A DNA stretch of 64,000 nt, from positions 1 to 64,000 of the forward strand of contig NZ_MKFI01000005.1 of assembly GCF_001982635.1 (NCBI RefSeq), read 5' to 3'. The stretch comes from Bradyrhizobium mercantei (GTDB lineage Bacteria; Pseudomonadota; Alphaproteobacteria; Rhizobiales; Xanthobacteraceae). A model generated the notes under the pieces. That model worked only from the letters and a program-made list of their open reading frames with translations, ran no database searches and was not told the DNA's origin. The first letter of the stretch is position 1, and every line of letters starts with the position of its first letter. The translations under genes were made by a program, and so were the position numbers. Of the stretch, positions 53,241 through 61,867 are shown piece after piece.

Positions 53241-53255
53241 TTAACTGATAATTAA
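53241..53255 (+). promoter_or_regulatory. Candidate CtrA-binding site (TTAA-N7-TTAA)
   Basis: TTAACTGATAATTAA, flanked as CGTTAA...TTAACG, matches the alphaproteobacterial CtrA consensus TTAA-N7-TTAA(C). It ends 45 bp upstream of the GNAT gene start. The rest of the 363-bp gap 52938-53300 shows no gene or other clear element. Confidence 0.5.
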
Positions 53256-53300
53256 CGATGGACCTTGAAGGCGGCCCTCCGACTTGCTTTGATTAGATGC

Positions 53301-53810
53301 ATGAGCACAACGCTAATCGAGGTCCGGCCGGCCAAAGCTGCAGATGCGGCTGCGGTGGCGTCTACCCATGACGAAGCCTGGCGCTCGGCGTATCAGGGAA
53401 TCATCCCCGGCGCCGAACTCGAAAAGCTGATCAATCGCCGTGGCCCGCAGTGGTGGGACAGCGCGATTCGCAAGGGCAGCCGCGTCAGCGTGCTGGTGTT
53501 CGGCGACCGCATCGCGGGCTACGCCAATTACGGCCGCAACCGCGCCCGCAGCCTGCACTTCGAAGGCGAGATCTACGAGCTCTATCTGCGCCCGGAATTC
53601 CAGGGCCTCGGCTTCGGCCGACGCCTGTTCGCCTCGGCCCGCCGCGACCTGCTGCAGAGCGGCCTGAAGAGCATGGTGATCTGGGCGCTCTCCGACAACG
53701 AGCCGGCGACCGAGTTCTACCGCGCGCTGGGCGGCCGGATGGTGGCGCGCTCCTCGGAGCGGTTCGGGCCGAAGTCGCTCGACAAGGTCGCTTTCGCCTG
53801 GTCCAACTGA
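53301..53810 (+). CDS. GNAT family N-acetyltransferase
   Basis: A 169-residue single-domain acetyltransferase. It starts IEVRPAKAADAAAVASTHDEAW and has the acetyl-CoA loop ELYLRPEFQGLGFGRRLFASA (motif A, Q-x-x-G-x-G) near residue 85, followed by VIWALSDNEPATEFYRALGG, which is typical of RimI-type and small-molecule acetyltransferases. The substrate is unknown. ATG 53301 is chosen; a TTG 12 codons upstream is also open. A CtrA-like box lies 45 bp upstream. Confidence 0.87.
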   Translation: MSTTLIEVRPAKAADAAAVASTHDEAWRSAYQGIIPGAELEKLINRRGPQWWDSAIRKGSRVSVLVFGDRIAGYANYGRNRARSLHFEGEIYELYLRPEFQGLGFGRRLFASARRDLLQSGLKSMVIWALSDNEPATEFYRALGGRMVARSSERFGPKSLDKVAFAWSN

Positions 53811-53975
53811 AAATCCTGCTTCTCTCGCAGCTGCAGCAAGGCTAAACCAGCCTCAAGCGCTGCGCGCGACGGCCAGCCCGGCCCCCAAGGCCGGGCCTGA
53901 TGCTGTTTTGCGGCCTGCGGCGCCAAGCAAAAAATCACATCGTTCTCAACTTCCAGAGGCCACGCGGAGCAATCC

Positions 53976-54506
53976 ATGCGTATCGACGCCATATCGATCG
54001 GAAAAAATCCGCCCCACGACGTCAACGTCATCATCGAGGTTGCCGTCGGCGGCGAGCCCATCAAGTACGAAATGGACAAGGAGGCCGGCACGCTGGTGGT
54101 GGACCGCTTCCTCTACACGCCGATGCGCTATCCCGGCAATTACGGCTTCATCCCGCACACCCTGTCGGGTGACGGCGATCCCTGCGACGTGCTGATCGTC
54201 AACACCCGCGCGATTGTGCCGGGCGCCGTGATGAGCGTGCGCGTGGTCGGCGTGCTCTTGATGGAGGACGAGGCCGGCGGTGACGAGAAGATCATCGCAG
54301 TGCCGTCATCGAAGCTGACCCAGCGCTACGACAAGGTGCACAACTACAGCGACCTGCCCGACATCACGCTGCAGCAGATCCAGCACTTCTTCGAGCACTA
54401 CAAGGACCTCGAGAAGGGCAAGTGGGTGAAGGTGCTGCGCTGGGGCGACGCCGACGAAGCCCGCAAGCTGATCCTCGAAGGCATCGAGCGCGCGAAGAAG
54501 AAGTGA
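53976..54506 (+). CDS. ppa: Inorganic pyrophosphatase
   Basis: A 176-residue cytoplasmic family I pyrophosphatase. The active-site signature SGDGDPCDVLIVN is present, with metal-binding Asp residues, plus VVDRFLYTPMRYPGNYGFIPHT and the C-terminal IQHFFEHYKDLEKGKWVKV. It hydrolyses PPi to drive biosynthesis. It is a single gene with a repeat downstream. Confidence 0.97.
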   Translation: MRIDAISIGKNPPHDVNVIIEVAVGGEPIKYEMDKEAGTLVVDRFLYTPMRYPGNYGFIPHTLSGDGDPCDVLIVNTRAIVPGAVMSVRVVGVLLMEDEAGGDEKIIAVPSSKLTQRYDKVHNYSDLPDITLQQIQHFFEHYKDLEKGKWVKVLRWGDADEARKLILEGIERAKKK

Positions 54507-54523
54507 CGGGCGCGATGTCGTAA

Positions 54524-54673
54524 CTCCCTCGCCCCGCTCTTGCGGGGAGAGGGTTGGGGTGAGGGGCCTCTCTCCACGAACTCCAACGCCGAGTTGAATC
54601 TGCGGAGGCTCCCCCTCACCCGATATTCAAGCTGCGCTTGAATATCGACCTCTCCCCGCAAGCGGGGCGAGGT
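54524..54673. repeat. Inverted intergenic repeat between convergent ppa and folD
   Basis: Outer arms CCTCGCCCCGCTCTTGCGGG and CCCCGCAAGCGGGGCGAGG, with inner GGTTGGGGTGAGGGG/CCCCCTCACCC. A separate perfect 12-bp hairpin lies at 54621-54647 (CGATATTCAAGC/GCTTGAATATCG, 3-nt loop). It is related to the element at 38282-38450. Confidence 0.8.
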
Positions 54674-54682
54674 AAGAAAGAA

Positions 54683-55567
54683 CTACACCGCCGGCGCGGG
54701 CAGGCCGGCAATCGCGCAGGCGGCGCGCAGCGTGTTGACCAAGAGGCACGCCACCGTCATCTGCCCGACGCCGCCGGGCACCGGCGTGATCGCGCCGGCG
54801 ACACCGAGCGCCTCCTGGAATGCGACGTCGCCGACCAGCTTCGGCTTGCCGCCGGGCACCGGAATGCGGTTGATGCCGACATCGATCACGGTCGCGCCCG
54901 GCTTGATCCAGTCGCCGCGCACCATCTCCGGACGGCCGACCGCGGCATAGACCAGGTCGGCCCGGGCGCACAGCTTCGGCAAATCGCGCGAGCGCGAATG
55001 CGCGATCGTCACCGTTGCGTTCTCGTTCAGCAGCAATTGCACCAGCGGACGGCCGACCAGGTTGGAGCGGCCGATCACGATCGCGTTCATGCCCTCGAGC
55101 GAGGCATGCACGCTCTTGCTCAGGATGATGCAGCCGAGCGGCGTGCACGGCGACAATGCAGCCAGGCCGCCGGCAAGCCGGCCGGCATTGTTCGGATGCA
55201 GGCCGTCGACGTCCTTGGCGGGGTCGATCGCGTTGATGATGGTTTCGGTGTGCAGCGATTTCGGCAGCGGCAGCTGCACCAGGATGCCGTGCACGAGGGG
55301 ATCGCGGTTCAGCCGCGCGATCAGCGCCAGGAGATCGTCCTGCGAGACATCCTCCGGCAGCTTGTGCTCGAACGAGGCCATGCCGGCGGCCTGGGTCTGG
55401 GTGTGCTTGCTGCGGACATAGACCTCGCTCGCGGGATCATGGCCGACCAGCACGACGGCGAGCCCCGGCGTGAGCGCATGGTCGCGCTTGACGCGGGCGA
55501 CCTCGTCGGCAACGCGGGCGCGAAGCTCGGCGGCGATGGCTTTTCCGTCGATGATGCGGGCAGTCAT
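54683..55567 (-). CDS. folD: Methylenetetrahydrofolate dehydrogenase/cyclohydrolase
   Basis: A 294-residue bifunctional enzyme of one-carbon metabolism. The catalytic Lys is in SEVYVRSKHTQTQAAGM near residue 54, followed by GILVQLPLPKSL, the conserved DVDGLHPNNAGRL, the NADP-binding GRSNLVGRPLVQLLL and the C-terminal PVPGGVGQMTVACLL. Length is normal. It is first in a short minus-strand string order of yggT-like, yggU-like and folD genes (folD being most downstream). Confidence 0.96.
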   Translation of the reverse strand: MTARIIDGKAIAAELRARVADEVARVKRDHALTPGLAVVLVGHDPASEVYVRSKHTQTQAAGMASFEHKLPEDVSQDDLLALIARLNRDPLVHGILVQLPLPKSLHTETIINAIDPAKDVDGLHPNNAGRLAGGLAALSPCTPLGCIILSKSVHASLEGMNAIVIGRSNLVGRPLVQLLLNENATVTIAHSRSRDLPKLCARADLVYAAVGRPEMVRGDWIKPGATVIDVGINRIPVPGGKPKLVGDVAFQEALGVAGAITPVPGGVGQMTVACLLVNTLRAACAIAGLPAPAV

Positions 55568-55568
55568 G

Positions 55569-55904
55569 TCAGTCCTTCGTCTCTTGGTTCGGCCCGGCCG
55601 CCGTCAACTTCCGCAGCGTTTCGCCAAGCCCCTTCGGGTCACCGGCGACCGCCACCTGCTTCAGCCGTGAGGTCGCCCCGGACAACAGCTTCACCCTGGC
55701 CTTGGGCACGCCGAGCGCCTTGGCCAGCAACTCGGTCACCGCGCGATTGGCCTCGCCGCCTTCGGCGATGGCGCGGACCCGCACCTTCACCACGGAACGG
55801 CCGTTGGCCAGCGTTTCGATCCCGTCGATGTCGTCACGGCCGCCGCGCGGCGTCACGCGCAAGGCGATGCTGATGCCCTCGGTGGAATAGCGCCAGGGCT
55901 CCAT
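55569..55904 (-). CDS. DUF167 (YggU-like) protein
   Basis: A 111-residue protein with the YggU core: ISIALRVTPRGGRDDIDGIE, then VKVRVRAIAEGGEANRAVTE and LAKALGVPKARVKLLSGATS with the typical SG-x-x-S-R-x-K end. Function unknown in the family. The stop lies 1 bp from the folD start, and yggT-like is 32 bp upstream, so the three genes form an operon. Confidence 0.9.
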   Translation of the reverse strand: MEPWRYSTEGISIALRVTPRGGRDDIDGIETLANGRSVVKVRVRAIAEGGEANRAVTELLAKALGVPKARVKLLSGATSRLKQVAVAGDPKGLGETLRKLTAAGPNQETKD

Positions 55905-55936
55905 CGAAAGGATCCATCAAGGCTCCATCGCGAGGA

Positions 55937-56227
55937 TCAGATCACGTTGGGATAGATGTAATAGGCGATCACCCGCTGGATGAACATGATGATCAGGATC
56001 ACGATGATCGGCGAGATGTCGAGGCCGCCCAGATTCGGCATCACATTGCGAATCGGCCGCAGCACCGGCTCGGTGATCCGGTAGAGGAATTCGGCCACCG
56101 CGGAGACGAACTGGTTGCGCGTATTGACCACATTGAAGGCGACCAGCCAGGACAGGATGGCGGAAGCGATCAGGAGCCAGACATAGAGGTCGAGGACGAT
56201 GATGACGATGTCGAGAACAGCGCGCAT
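55937..56227 (-). CDS. YggT family membrane protein
   Basis: A 96-residue protein with two hydrophobic helices (about 2-30 and 70-90) and the conserved middle RITEPVLRPIRNVMPNLGGLDISPI, the YggT signature. It has been linked to membrane/osmotic functions and cell shape in other bacteria, not proven here. It is the first gene of the yggT/yggU/folD group. Confidence 0.92.
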   Translation of the reverse strand: MRAVLDIVIIVLDLYVWLLIASAILSWLVAFNVVNTRNQFVSAVAEFLYRITEPVLRPIRNVMPNLGGLDISPIIVILIIMFIQRVIAYYIYPNVI

Positions 56228-56304
56228 ATGATGGGGGCTCGCGGGTGGGACGACCAGTTGAAGCGCAACGAGACCGGATCGAACCGCCGTCGCGCGTCGC
56301 GTTT

Positions 56305-56375
56305 GAGCAGGATCTTCTCGGAAAACCGCAACGCGCTTCGCGCCCGCGCGGCCTGCCGGGTCCGGATCATGCTCT
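56305..56375. repeat. GAGCAGGATCTTCTCGGAAAACCG ... CCGGATCATGCTC repeat, copy 1
   Basis: A palindromic element (GAGCA...TGCTC ends with TCGGAAAACCG inside) very common in Bradyrhizobium. Its centre is altered by a GC-rich insertion. A second copy lies at 60269-60317. Confidence 0.75.
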
Positions 56376-56524
56376 AAATATCGGTTCGCCCCCCCGCAAA
56401 CAAGGGAAGTTCCCGGCGGGACAGCCCGAAAACCGTTGTTTCAGCGTTCTTGACTTGGCCTTGGGCGGGACTGTAAATGGCGCCCGACTGACGGCCGGGA
56501 CACTCAGCAACACCCGACCGCGAT

Positions 56525-56600
<76 letters not shown>

Positions 56601-56815
56601 CGCTTCGCCCTTCGGGCTACGCGTGGCGCAGCCACGCAGAGCCTGAAGGGTGAAGCGTGGTGTCCGGCGAAGCCCAAAGGGCGAAGACGGACCGGTCCCA
56701 AACCCCTCTCTTCTCGAACACTTCACCCTACGCGTGGCGCAGCCACGCAGAGCCCGAAGGGTGAAGCGTGGTGTCCGGCGAAGCCCAAAGGGCGAAGACG
56801 GACCGGTTCAGCAAA
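56601..56815. repeat. Tandem repeat following tRNA-Ala
   Basis: Two near-identical copies 111 bp apart (56617-56697 and 56728-56808). Each contains CTACGCGTGGCGCAGCCACG, GAAGGGTGAAGCGTGGTGTC and GGCGAAGCCCAAAGGGCGAA. Inner dyads (CGTGGCGCAGCCACG; CGAAGCCC/GGGCGAAG) could form hairpins. The first copy begins right after the tRNA CCA end. Confidence 0.8.
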
Positions 56816-56837
56816 TTCCGGCCCACCTCATCCCCCC

Positions 56838-57647
56838 TTACGTCCCCGTAAACCTCGGCGGCCGCTTCTCCACAAAGCTCGCGACGCCTTCCCGGAAATC
56901 ATTGCCCTTGAGCGCGATCTGCATCTCGCGATTGGCGTCGATGGTGGCTTCGGCCAGCGTCTGGAACGGCACGTCGTAGACCTGGCGCTTGATCACCGCG
57001 ATCGCGCTCGGCGAGACGAAATCGGCGAGGTCGCGGGCATAGGCATAGGTCTCCTCGCGCAGCTTCTCGGGCGTGCTGAGCCGGTTGACCAGGCCGATGC
57101 GCAGCGCCTCCGCGGCCGACACGCGCCGCGCCGACATCAGCAGGTCGAGCGCGTTGGCATGGCCGACGATGCGCGGCAGCATCCAGCTGATGCCGTGCTC
57201 GGCGATCAGGCCGCGGCGCGCGAAGGCGGTGGTGAACACCGCGCTGTCGGCGGCGAAGCGCAGATCGCAATACAGCGCATGCACCAGGCCGATGCCGGCG
57301 GTGGCGCCGTTGAGCATTGCGATGACAGGCTTCTTGATCGCGGGGTAATAGGCGTAGCGCGTCTGCCAGTCGGCGCGGCGGTTCATGTCGAACGGAATGC
57401 TCTCGCCGCGCCTGACCTCGTTGGGATCGATTCCCTTCAGCGCTTCCATGTCGGCGCCGGCGCAGAAGCCGCGGCCCGCACCGGTCAGGATGATGACGCG
57501 AACATTGTCGTCGTTGGCCGCGGCCTCCATCGCGTGGCGCACGTCGCGTTCCATGATCGCCGTCCACGCATTCATGCGGTCGGGGCGGTTGAGCGTGATG
57601 GTCGCGATCCGCTCGCTGACCTCATAGAGGATGTGCTCGTAGCTCAT
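56838..57647 (-). CDS. Enoyl-CoA hydratase/isomerase family protein
   Basis: A 269-residue crotonase-fold protein. The oxyanion-hole segments are AGRGFCAGADMEAL near residue 57 and NGATAGIGLVHALYCDLRFA near residue 113. The Glu of GLIAEHGISWMLPRIVG lies where one catalytic Glu sits in hydratases; the other expected Glu is not obvious, so isomerase or other crotonase chemistry is possible. It is likely in fatty-acid or aromatic-acid degradation. It is the most downstream of a minus-strand run. Confidence 0.85.
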   Translation of the reverse strand: MSYEHILYEVSERIATITLNRPDRMNAWTAIMERDVRHAMEAAANDDNVRVIILTGAGRGFCAGADMEALKGIDPNEVRRGESIPFDMNRRADWQTRYAYYPAIKKPVIAMLNGATAGIGLVHALYCDLRFAADSAVFTTAFARRGLIAEHGISWMLPRIVGHANALDLLMSARRVSAAEALRIGLVNRLSTPEKLREETYAYARDLADFVSPSAIAVIKRQVYDVPFQTLAEATIDANREMQIALKGNDFREGVASFVEKRPPRFTGT

Positions 57648-57765
57648 GGCGATCTCCCTGTGCCATTGTTGTTATTGAACCGCGCGGCGATGCGGCCTGC
57701 GCGTGGCAGCCCGACAGTAGCACATCCGTCAGAATGAAAAGGCGGCGCGAAATTCCGCGCGGCGG

Positions 57766-58581
57766 CTATTCGGCGGCCTGCAACATCACCGGCTGCGGTA
57801 CGCGCGCGATCCAGCCATCGATGAAATGCTTCAGCCACGCGCGCTCGGCGGCATCGTGCACGGCGCGCTCGGCGAAGTGCTGATGGCGCGGCTGCGCGCC
57901 AGGCTGCTCCATCCGCACGCAACCGCGCGCGGTCCAGCGATGCATCATCGCGTAGGTCACATCGGGATGGAATTGCAGGCCGAAGGCATTGCCGAACTGG
58001 AACGCCTGCACCGGGAAATCGTCGCCCGCTGCGAGCAGGTCGGCGCCGGCGGGCAACTGAAATCCTTCGCCATGCCAGTGATAGACCCGCGCCGGCCAGT
58101 CCGGGCAGAGCGCGCGGCCCGCCTCCGTCGGTCTGACCGGGTAGTAACCGACTTCGACACGGCCCTGCGGATGCGGCGCGACGTTGGCGCCGAGTTGCCG
58201 CGCCAGCATTTGCGCGCCGAGGCAGATGCCCAGGAACGGGCGCTGCTCGCGCAGGGGAATTGCGATCCAGTCGATCTCGCGCCGCACGTAGTCATCGGGA
58301 TCGTTGGCACTCATCGGACCGCCGAAGATCACCGCGCCGGCGTGTGCGTCGAGCGTTGCGGGCAGCGCGTCGCCAAAGCGTGGACGTCGGATATCGAGAG
58401 GGTAGCCCAGCGCGCGCAGAGCGTTGCCGATCCGGCCGGGAGTCGAGGTCTCCCGATGCAGCACGATCAGCACCGGCCGCAGCGAGGTCTGGGCCGCAAT
58501 CTGAACCTTCGGCGTGACCGCGGCCGGCCTTCGGCTTGCGAAGGACACCACAACACGGCTTTGGTCAGACCGGAACGACAT
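57766..58581 (-). CDS. Class I glutamine amidotransferase-like protein
   Basis: A 271-residue protein with the triad elements Cys in GICLGAQMLARQLG near residue 120 and His in GLQFHPDVTYAM near residue 200, after GAVIFGGPMSANDPDD. It resembles GMP-synthase-like stand-alone GATase domains annotated as glutamine amidotransferase or gamma-glutamyl hydrolase-like. The N-terminal 35 residues are an extension without similarity. The acceptor substrate is unknown. Confidence 0.85.
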   Translation of the reverse strand: MSFRSDQSRVVVSFASRRPAAVTPKVQIAAQTSLRPVLIVLHRETSTPGRIGNALRALGYPLDIRRPRFGDALPATLDAHAGAVIFGGPMSANDPDDYVRREIDWIAIPLREQRPFLGICLGAQMLARQLGANVAPHPQGRVEVGYYPVRPTEAGRALCPDWPARVYHWHGEGFQLPAGADLLAAGDDFPVQAFQFGNAFGLQFHPDVTYAMMHRWTARGCVRMEQPGAQPRHQHFAERAVHDAAERAWLKHFIDGWIARVPQPVMLQAAE

Positions 58582-58733
58582 TGCCTCTGCTTGAAGGTTT
58601 GGCCTCTGCTTAAACTTTCGGCATGTAAGGCGAGATCATAGCTAAGTGGTCGTTAACATCGTGTGAGTTTGCGCACACACCCAGGCGAAGCAAATCGCGG
58701 GCCAGAGACAGCCTTAACGGCAGTGATGGGGTG

Positions 58734-59513
58734 CTAACGCTTGCGGAGTTGAAAGCCGCCGACCGCCGTCAGGATGAAGGAGCGCGGAAACAGCCGCAGC
58801 AGGAACGGTACGACCTTGATGAAGGCGCCGGGCAGCACGGCGCGCTTGTTGGCCATCAGGCCGCGATACGCCTGGCGGGCGACCTCCGCCGGCACAACGT
58901 TGAGGATGGCGGAGTCGAAGCCGGGGGCAAAGCCGGCGCGGTCCTGGAACTCGGATGGCACCGGGCCGGGGCAAACCACGGTGACCCGGACGCCCTTCGG
59001 CGCCAGCTCACAGCGCAGCGCCTCGGAGAATGACAGCACATAGGCCTTGCTGGCGTAATACACCGCCATGCCGGGACCCGGCAGGAATCCGGCGATCGAG
59101 CCGAGATTGAGGATGCCGCCTCGATTGCGGATCACCTGATCGGCGAAGCGCAGCGTCAGGTCGGTCAGCGCGCGGATGTTGACGTTGACGATGTTGAGCT
59201 GTTCGGCGCGATCGCGCTCGACCGCGAGGCCGAACAGGCCGAAGCCGGCGTTATTGACGAGATATTCGACCTCGACCCCAGCCTCGGTCAGAGCCTCGGC
59301 GATCTTGTCGCCGGCATCGGTCTGCTGGAGGTCGCAGGGAATCACGATCGGCGCCGCGCCGCCCTTGGCGGCGAGCTCGTCGGCGAGCGCCCTCAGCCGA
59401 TCGGCGCGCCGCGCCACCAGCGCCACGCGATGACCCTTCGATGCAAACACGCGCGCCAGTTCGGTGCCTATGCCCGCCGATGCCCCGGTTATCAGCGTCA
59501 CACGCTCGGTCAC
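58734..59513 (-). CDS. SDR family oxidoreductase
   Basis: A 259-residue classical SDR. TGASAGIGTELARV binds the nucleotide, NNAGFGLFG follows near residue 87, the catalytic Ser is in LNLGSIAGF, and YYASK (YxxxK) near residue 154. The C-terminal part has a basic/hydrophobic tail (PFLLRLFPRSFI) that may contact the membrane. It starts at GTG 59513. The substrate is unknown. It is in the same orientation as its neighbours but with gaps over 150 bp, so an operon is uncertain. Confidence 0.87.
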   Translation of the reverse strand: MTERVTLITGASAGIGTELARVFASKGHRVALVARRADRLRALADELAAKGGAAPIVIPCDLQQTDAGDKIAEALTEAGVEVEYLVNNAGFGLFGLAVERDRAEQLNIVNVNIRALTDLTLRFADQVIRNRGGILNLGSIAGFLPGPGMAVYYASKAYVLSFSEALRCELAPKGVRVTVVCPGPVPSEFQDRAGFAPGFDSAILNVVPAEVARQAYRGLMANKRAVLPGAFIKVVPFLLRLFPRSFILTAVGGFQLRKR

Positions 59514-59738
59514 GATTCAAACTCTTACTGCAAATTCTAGTGAGGTCCCCAACAAGGCGACGAGAGCATAGGCATGTGGTGGGACGCAAGCCGCGTATGG
59601 GCTTGTGGACAGTGGCGGGCCGCTGATTCGGCAATGAAATGCCAGATTTTCAGTCGGATCGCCCACAATCGCGGCGGACATTAAAGTTTCGTCATCCACG
59701 ACGCGGGCAAGGAGCGTCGGCTTGCGCAACCGACCGTG

Positions 59739-60242
59739 TCAGATTGCCGCGTCCGCGGCGCCCCAGGGGCCCTTCGGCAGCGCCGCCTGCTTCTCGGCGA
59801 CGCGGTGCTTGAGATCGATGCGGTCGCGCGAGGAGACGCCGAGCAGATCGGCAGCGCGCCAAACCACATTGTCCTCGAACTCGCTGACCTGGCCGTCGGC
59901 ATAGACCAGCTCCCACATCATCTCGACGATGCGCAGCCGTCCCTCCTCATTCACCGAGCGCATGATCACGCTGGTAAAGTGATAGAGATCCACGGCCTCG
60001 CCCTCGACGCGCATGGCGGAGGCGATCAGCTTGTCGGCGGTGCCGGGATCGAGCTGGAAACGGCTCTCGATCAGGCTGTGCAGCTTGCGTGTCTCGGCAG
60101 GCGTCGGCTCGCCGTCCAGCGACACGACGTGCACCAGCAGCGCCGTCGCCGCCAGGCGATAGTCGCCATCATCGAAAGCGCGGTCGGCCTTTGCATCGGG
60201 GGAGACGATATCGGCAATGAATTGGCGGAGTCCGTCGAGCAT
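59739..60242 (-). CDS. TerB-like (tellurite resistance/co-chaperone DjlA N-domain) protein
   Basis: A 167-residue all-helical protein with the TerB pattern: AATALLVHVVSLDGEPTPAE near residue 30, TRKLHSLIESRFQLDP, and a second module LRIVEMMWELVYADGQVSEF, where paired Asp/Glu residues (DGEPTPAE, DGQVSEFE) are the probable metal sites. Function unknown; a link to tellurite is not implied. It lies 174 bp downstream of the cyclase gene with a repeat between. Confidence 0.85.
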   Translation of the reverse strand: MLDGLRQFIADIVSPDAKADRAFDDGDYRLAATALLVHVVSLDGEPTPAETRKLHSLIESRFQLDPGTADKLIASAMRVEGEAVDLYHFTSVIMRSVNEEGRLRIVEMMWELVYADGQVSEFEDNVVWRAADLLGVSSRDRIDLKHRVAEKQAALPKGPWGAADAAI

Positions 60243-60268
60243 CGCTCTCTCTATGGAATGAAGCCTTT

Positions 60269-60317
60269 GAGCATGATTTGTCCGGAAAACCGCTACGCAC
60301 TCTTCCGGGTCATGCTC
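60269..60317. repeat. GAGCATG ... CATGCTC palindromic repeat, copy 2
   Basis: Ends GAGCATG/CATGCTC with inner TCCGGAAAACCG and CTTCCGG, a compact version of the element at 56305-56375. It occupies part of the gap between the TerB-like and cyclase genes. Confidence 0.8.
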
Positions 60318-60416
60318 GGTTGAAATCTATATGGCGTGGAAACAGAACCGGCGCAATCCGCGCGGGTTCCCGCTGCGGCATTACGTTTCGGCAAGCATTA
60401 CGTTTCAGCAATATGA

Positions 60417-61826
60417 CTACGGTATCTCGTACACCACGAGCTTGTCGGCAATGCCGCGCAACGCGGCCTCCTTCTGGATCGGCTTGATCGCCGCGCGATC
60501 GAGGATGCCCGCGACCTCAGCCGATTCCATCACCGGCTGGGTCAGATGGATTTCCTGCGACGTCGACAGGCTCTGCACCCTGGCTGCGATATTCACGGTC
60601 TGGCCGAAATAATCCTGCCGCTCGTTCAGCGTCACCGCCAGGCACGGCCCTTCGTGGATGCCGATCTTGACGATCAGATCCTCCTTGCCGCGCTCGGTGT
60701 TGAGCTGCTTCATCGCGGCCCGCATACGCAGGCCCGCCGACAATGCGTGCTCGGGGCGGATGAAGGTCGCCATCACGGCGTCGCCGATCGTCTTCACCAC
60801 GGCGCCGCGCTCGGAGGCGATGATCTCGAGCAGCGCGTGGAAATGCGCGCGCACCAGATCGAATGCCGCGAGATCGCCGACCCGCTCGTAAAGCGCGGTC
60901 GAGCCCTTGAGATCGGTGAACAGGAAGGTGAGTGCGGTGATCTTCAGCCGCTGGTCGACGGTGAGGTTGTCGGCCTTGAACACGTCGCGGAAGGTCTGGT
61001 TCGACAACATCCGCTTCGCGGTGAGGATCGGCTTGCGCTTGCCGAGCAGCTTGTGCAGCGGATCACCCGCGATCCACACCGAAGGCAGCACGCGAGTGTC
61101 GGAGAGGTTCTCCAGCGAGAGCCGCAGCGGCCCCGGCCGCATCGTCGAGGTGCCGGTCGGCGCATGCGACTTGTTGAACGCGATCGAGAATTGCTGACGA
61201 TCGACGGTCGGTTCGCCCTCGACGGCAAAGAAGTGCGCCGAATGCGTCACCGGCTCGAACACGATGACGAACTGGTTGGGCAGGTTGAGCGACAGGATCG
61301 CCTTTTCGCCGGGCGGCAGCTCGAGCCCCTCGAGCGTCACCTCGTTGATCAGGGTCGACACCGCGCTCTCGTCGAACTCGATCCCCGAACTCCAGAACAT
61401 CTGCCGGAAGTATTCCCAGATCGGCAGCGTGTTGGGATCGTGCGCGGCAATGCGCCGAACGCGCGGGCTGACGGTGAAGGCGACCTCGACCAGTTCGTCG
61501 ACGGAAGCCTCATAGCCGGCCGCGCACAGCGCGCAATTATAGTCGTCATGGCGCAACGACTTCAGCGTGGTGTGAGCGTCGAGCACGCCGCCGCAGCCCG
61601 GACACAGCACGTTCCAGCTCATGTCGAACAGGCCGAGCCGCGAGGCATGCAGGAAGCCGGAGATCACCTTCTCCTGGTCGAGGCCGGTACGACCCGCGAA
61701 ATCGAGAGCGTTGATGCGATTGAGCTCGCGATCGTGACCATCGGAGATCAGCTGCTGCATGGCATCGACGACGGCCGGATCGGTCGTCTGCCGAAGGACT
61801 GCGAAATGGGCCTGCGTATCGCTCAT
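60417..61826 (-). CDS. Class III adenylate/guanylate cyclase with N-terminal zinc-ribbon-like and DUF5939-like region
   Basis: A 469-residue soluble protein. The N-terminal part has four Cys in a ribbon pattern (CPGCGG near 75 and CALC near 98). A middle domain (about 115-280) is of the DUF5939 type, and a class III cyclase domain follows (about 300-450). Metal-binding Asp residues are in LFTDLKGSTALYERVG and KTIGDAVMATF; the transition-state Asn/Arg are in GQTVNIAARVQS. It makes cAMP or cGMP as second messenger; the specificity residues are not decisive by eye. It lies 41 bp downstream of the P450 gene. Confidence 0.85.
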   Translation of the reverse strand: MSDTQAHFAVLRQTTDPAVVDAMQQLISDGHDRELNRINALDFAGRTGLDQEKVISGFLHASRLGLFDMSWNVLCPGCGGVLDAHTTLKSLRHDDYNCALCAAGYEASVDELVEVAFTVSPRVRRIAAHDPNTLPIWEYFRQMFWSSGIEFDESAVSTLINEVTLEGLELPPGEKAILSLNLPNQFVIVFEPVTHSAHFFAVEGEPTVDRQQFSIAFNKSHAPTGTSTMRPGPLRLSLENLSDTRVLPSVWIAGDPLHKLLGKRKPILTAKRMLSNQTFRDVFKADNLTVDQRLKITALTFLFTDLKGSTALYERVGDLAAFDLVRAHFHALLEIIASERGAVVKTIGDAVMATFIRPEHALSAGLRMRAAMKQLNTERGKEDLIVKIGIHEGPCLAVTLNERQDYFGQTVNIAARVQSLSTSQEIHLTQPVMESAEVAGILDRAAIKPIQKEAALRGIADKLVVYEIP

Positions 61827-61867
61827 GGTGAGCCCTCAAGTGAGCATTAGGACACCGCCGTGCAAGG

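Noticed and set aside
56601..56815. Possible CRISPR array after the tRNA gene
   Set aside because: Only two units of about 80 bp, with most of the sequence conserved between them and no regular spacers or cas genes.
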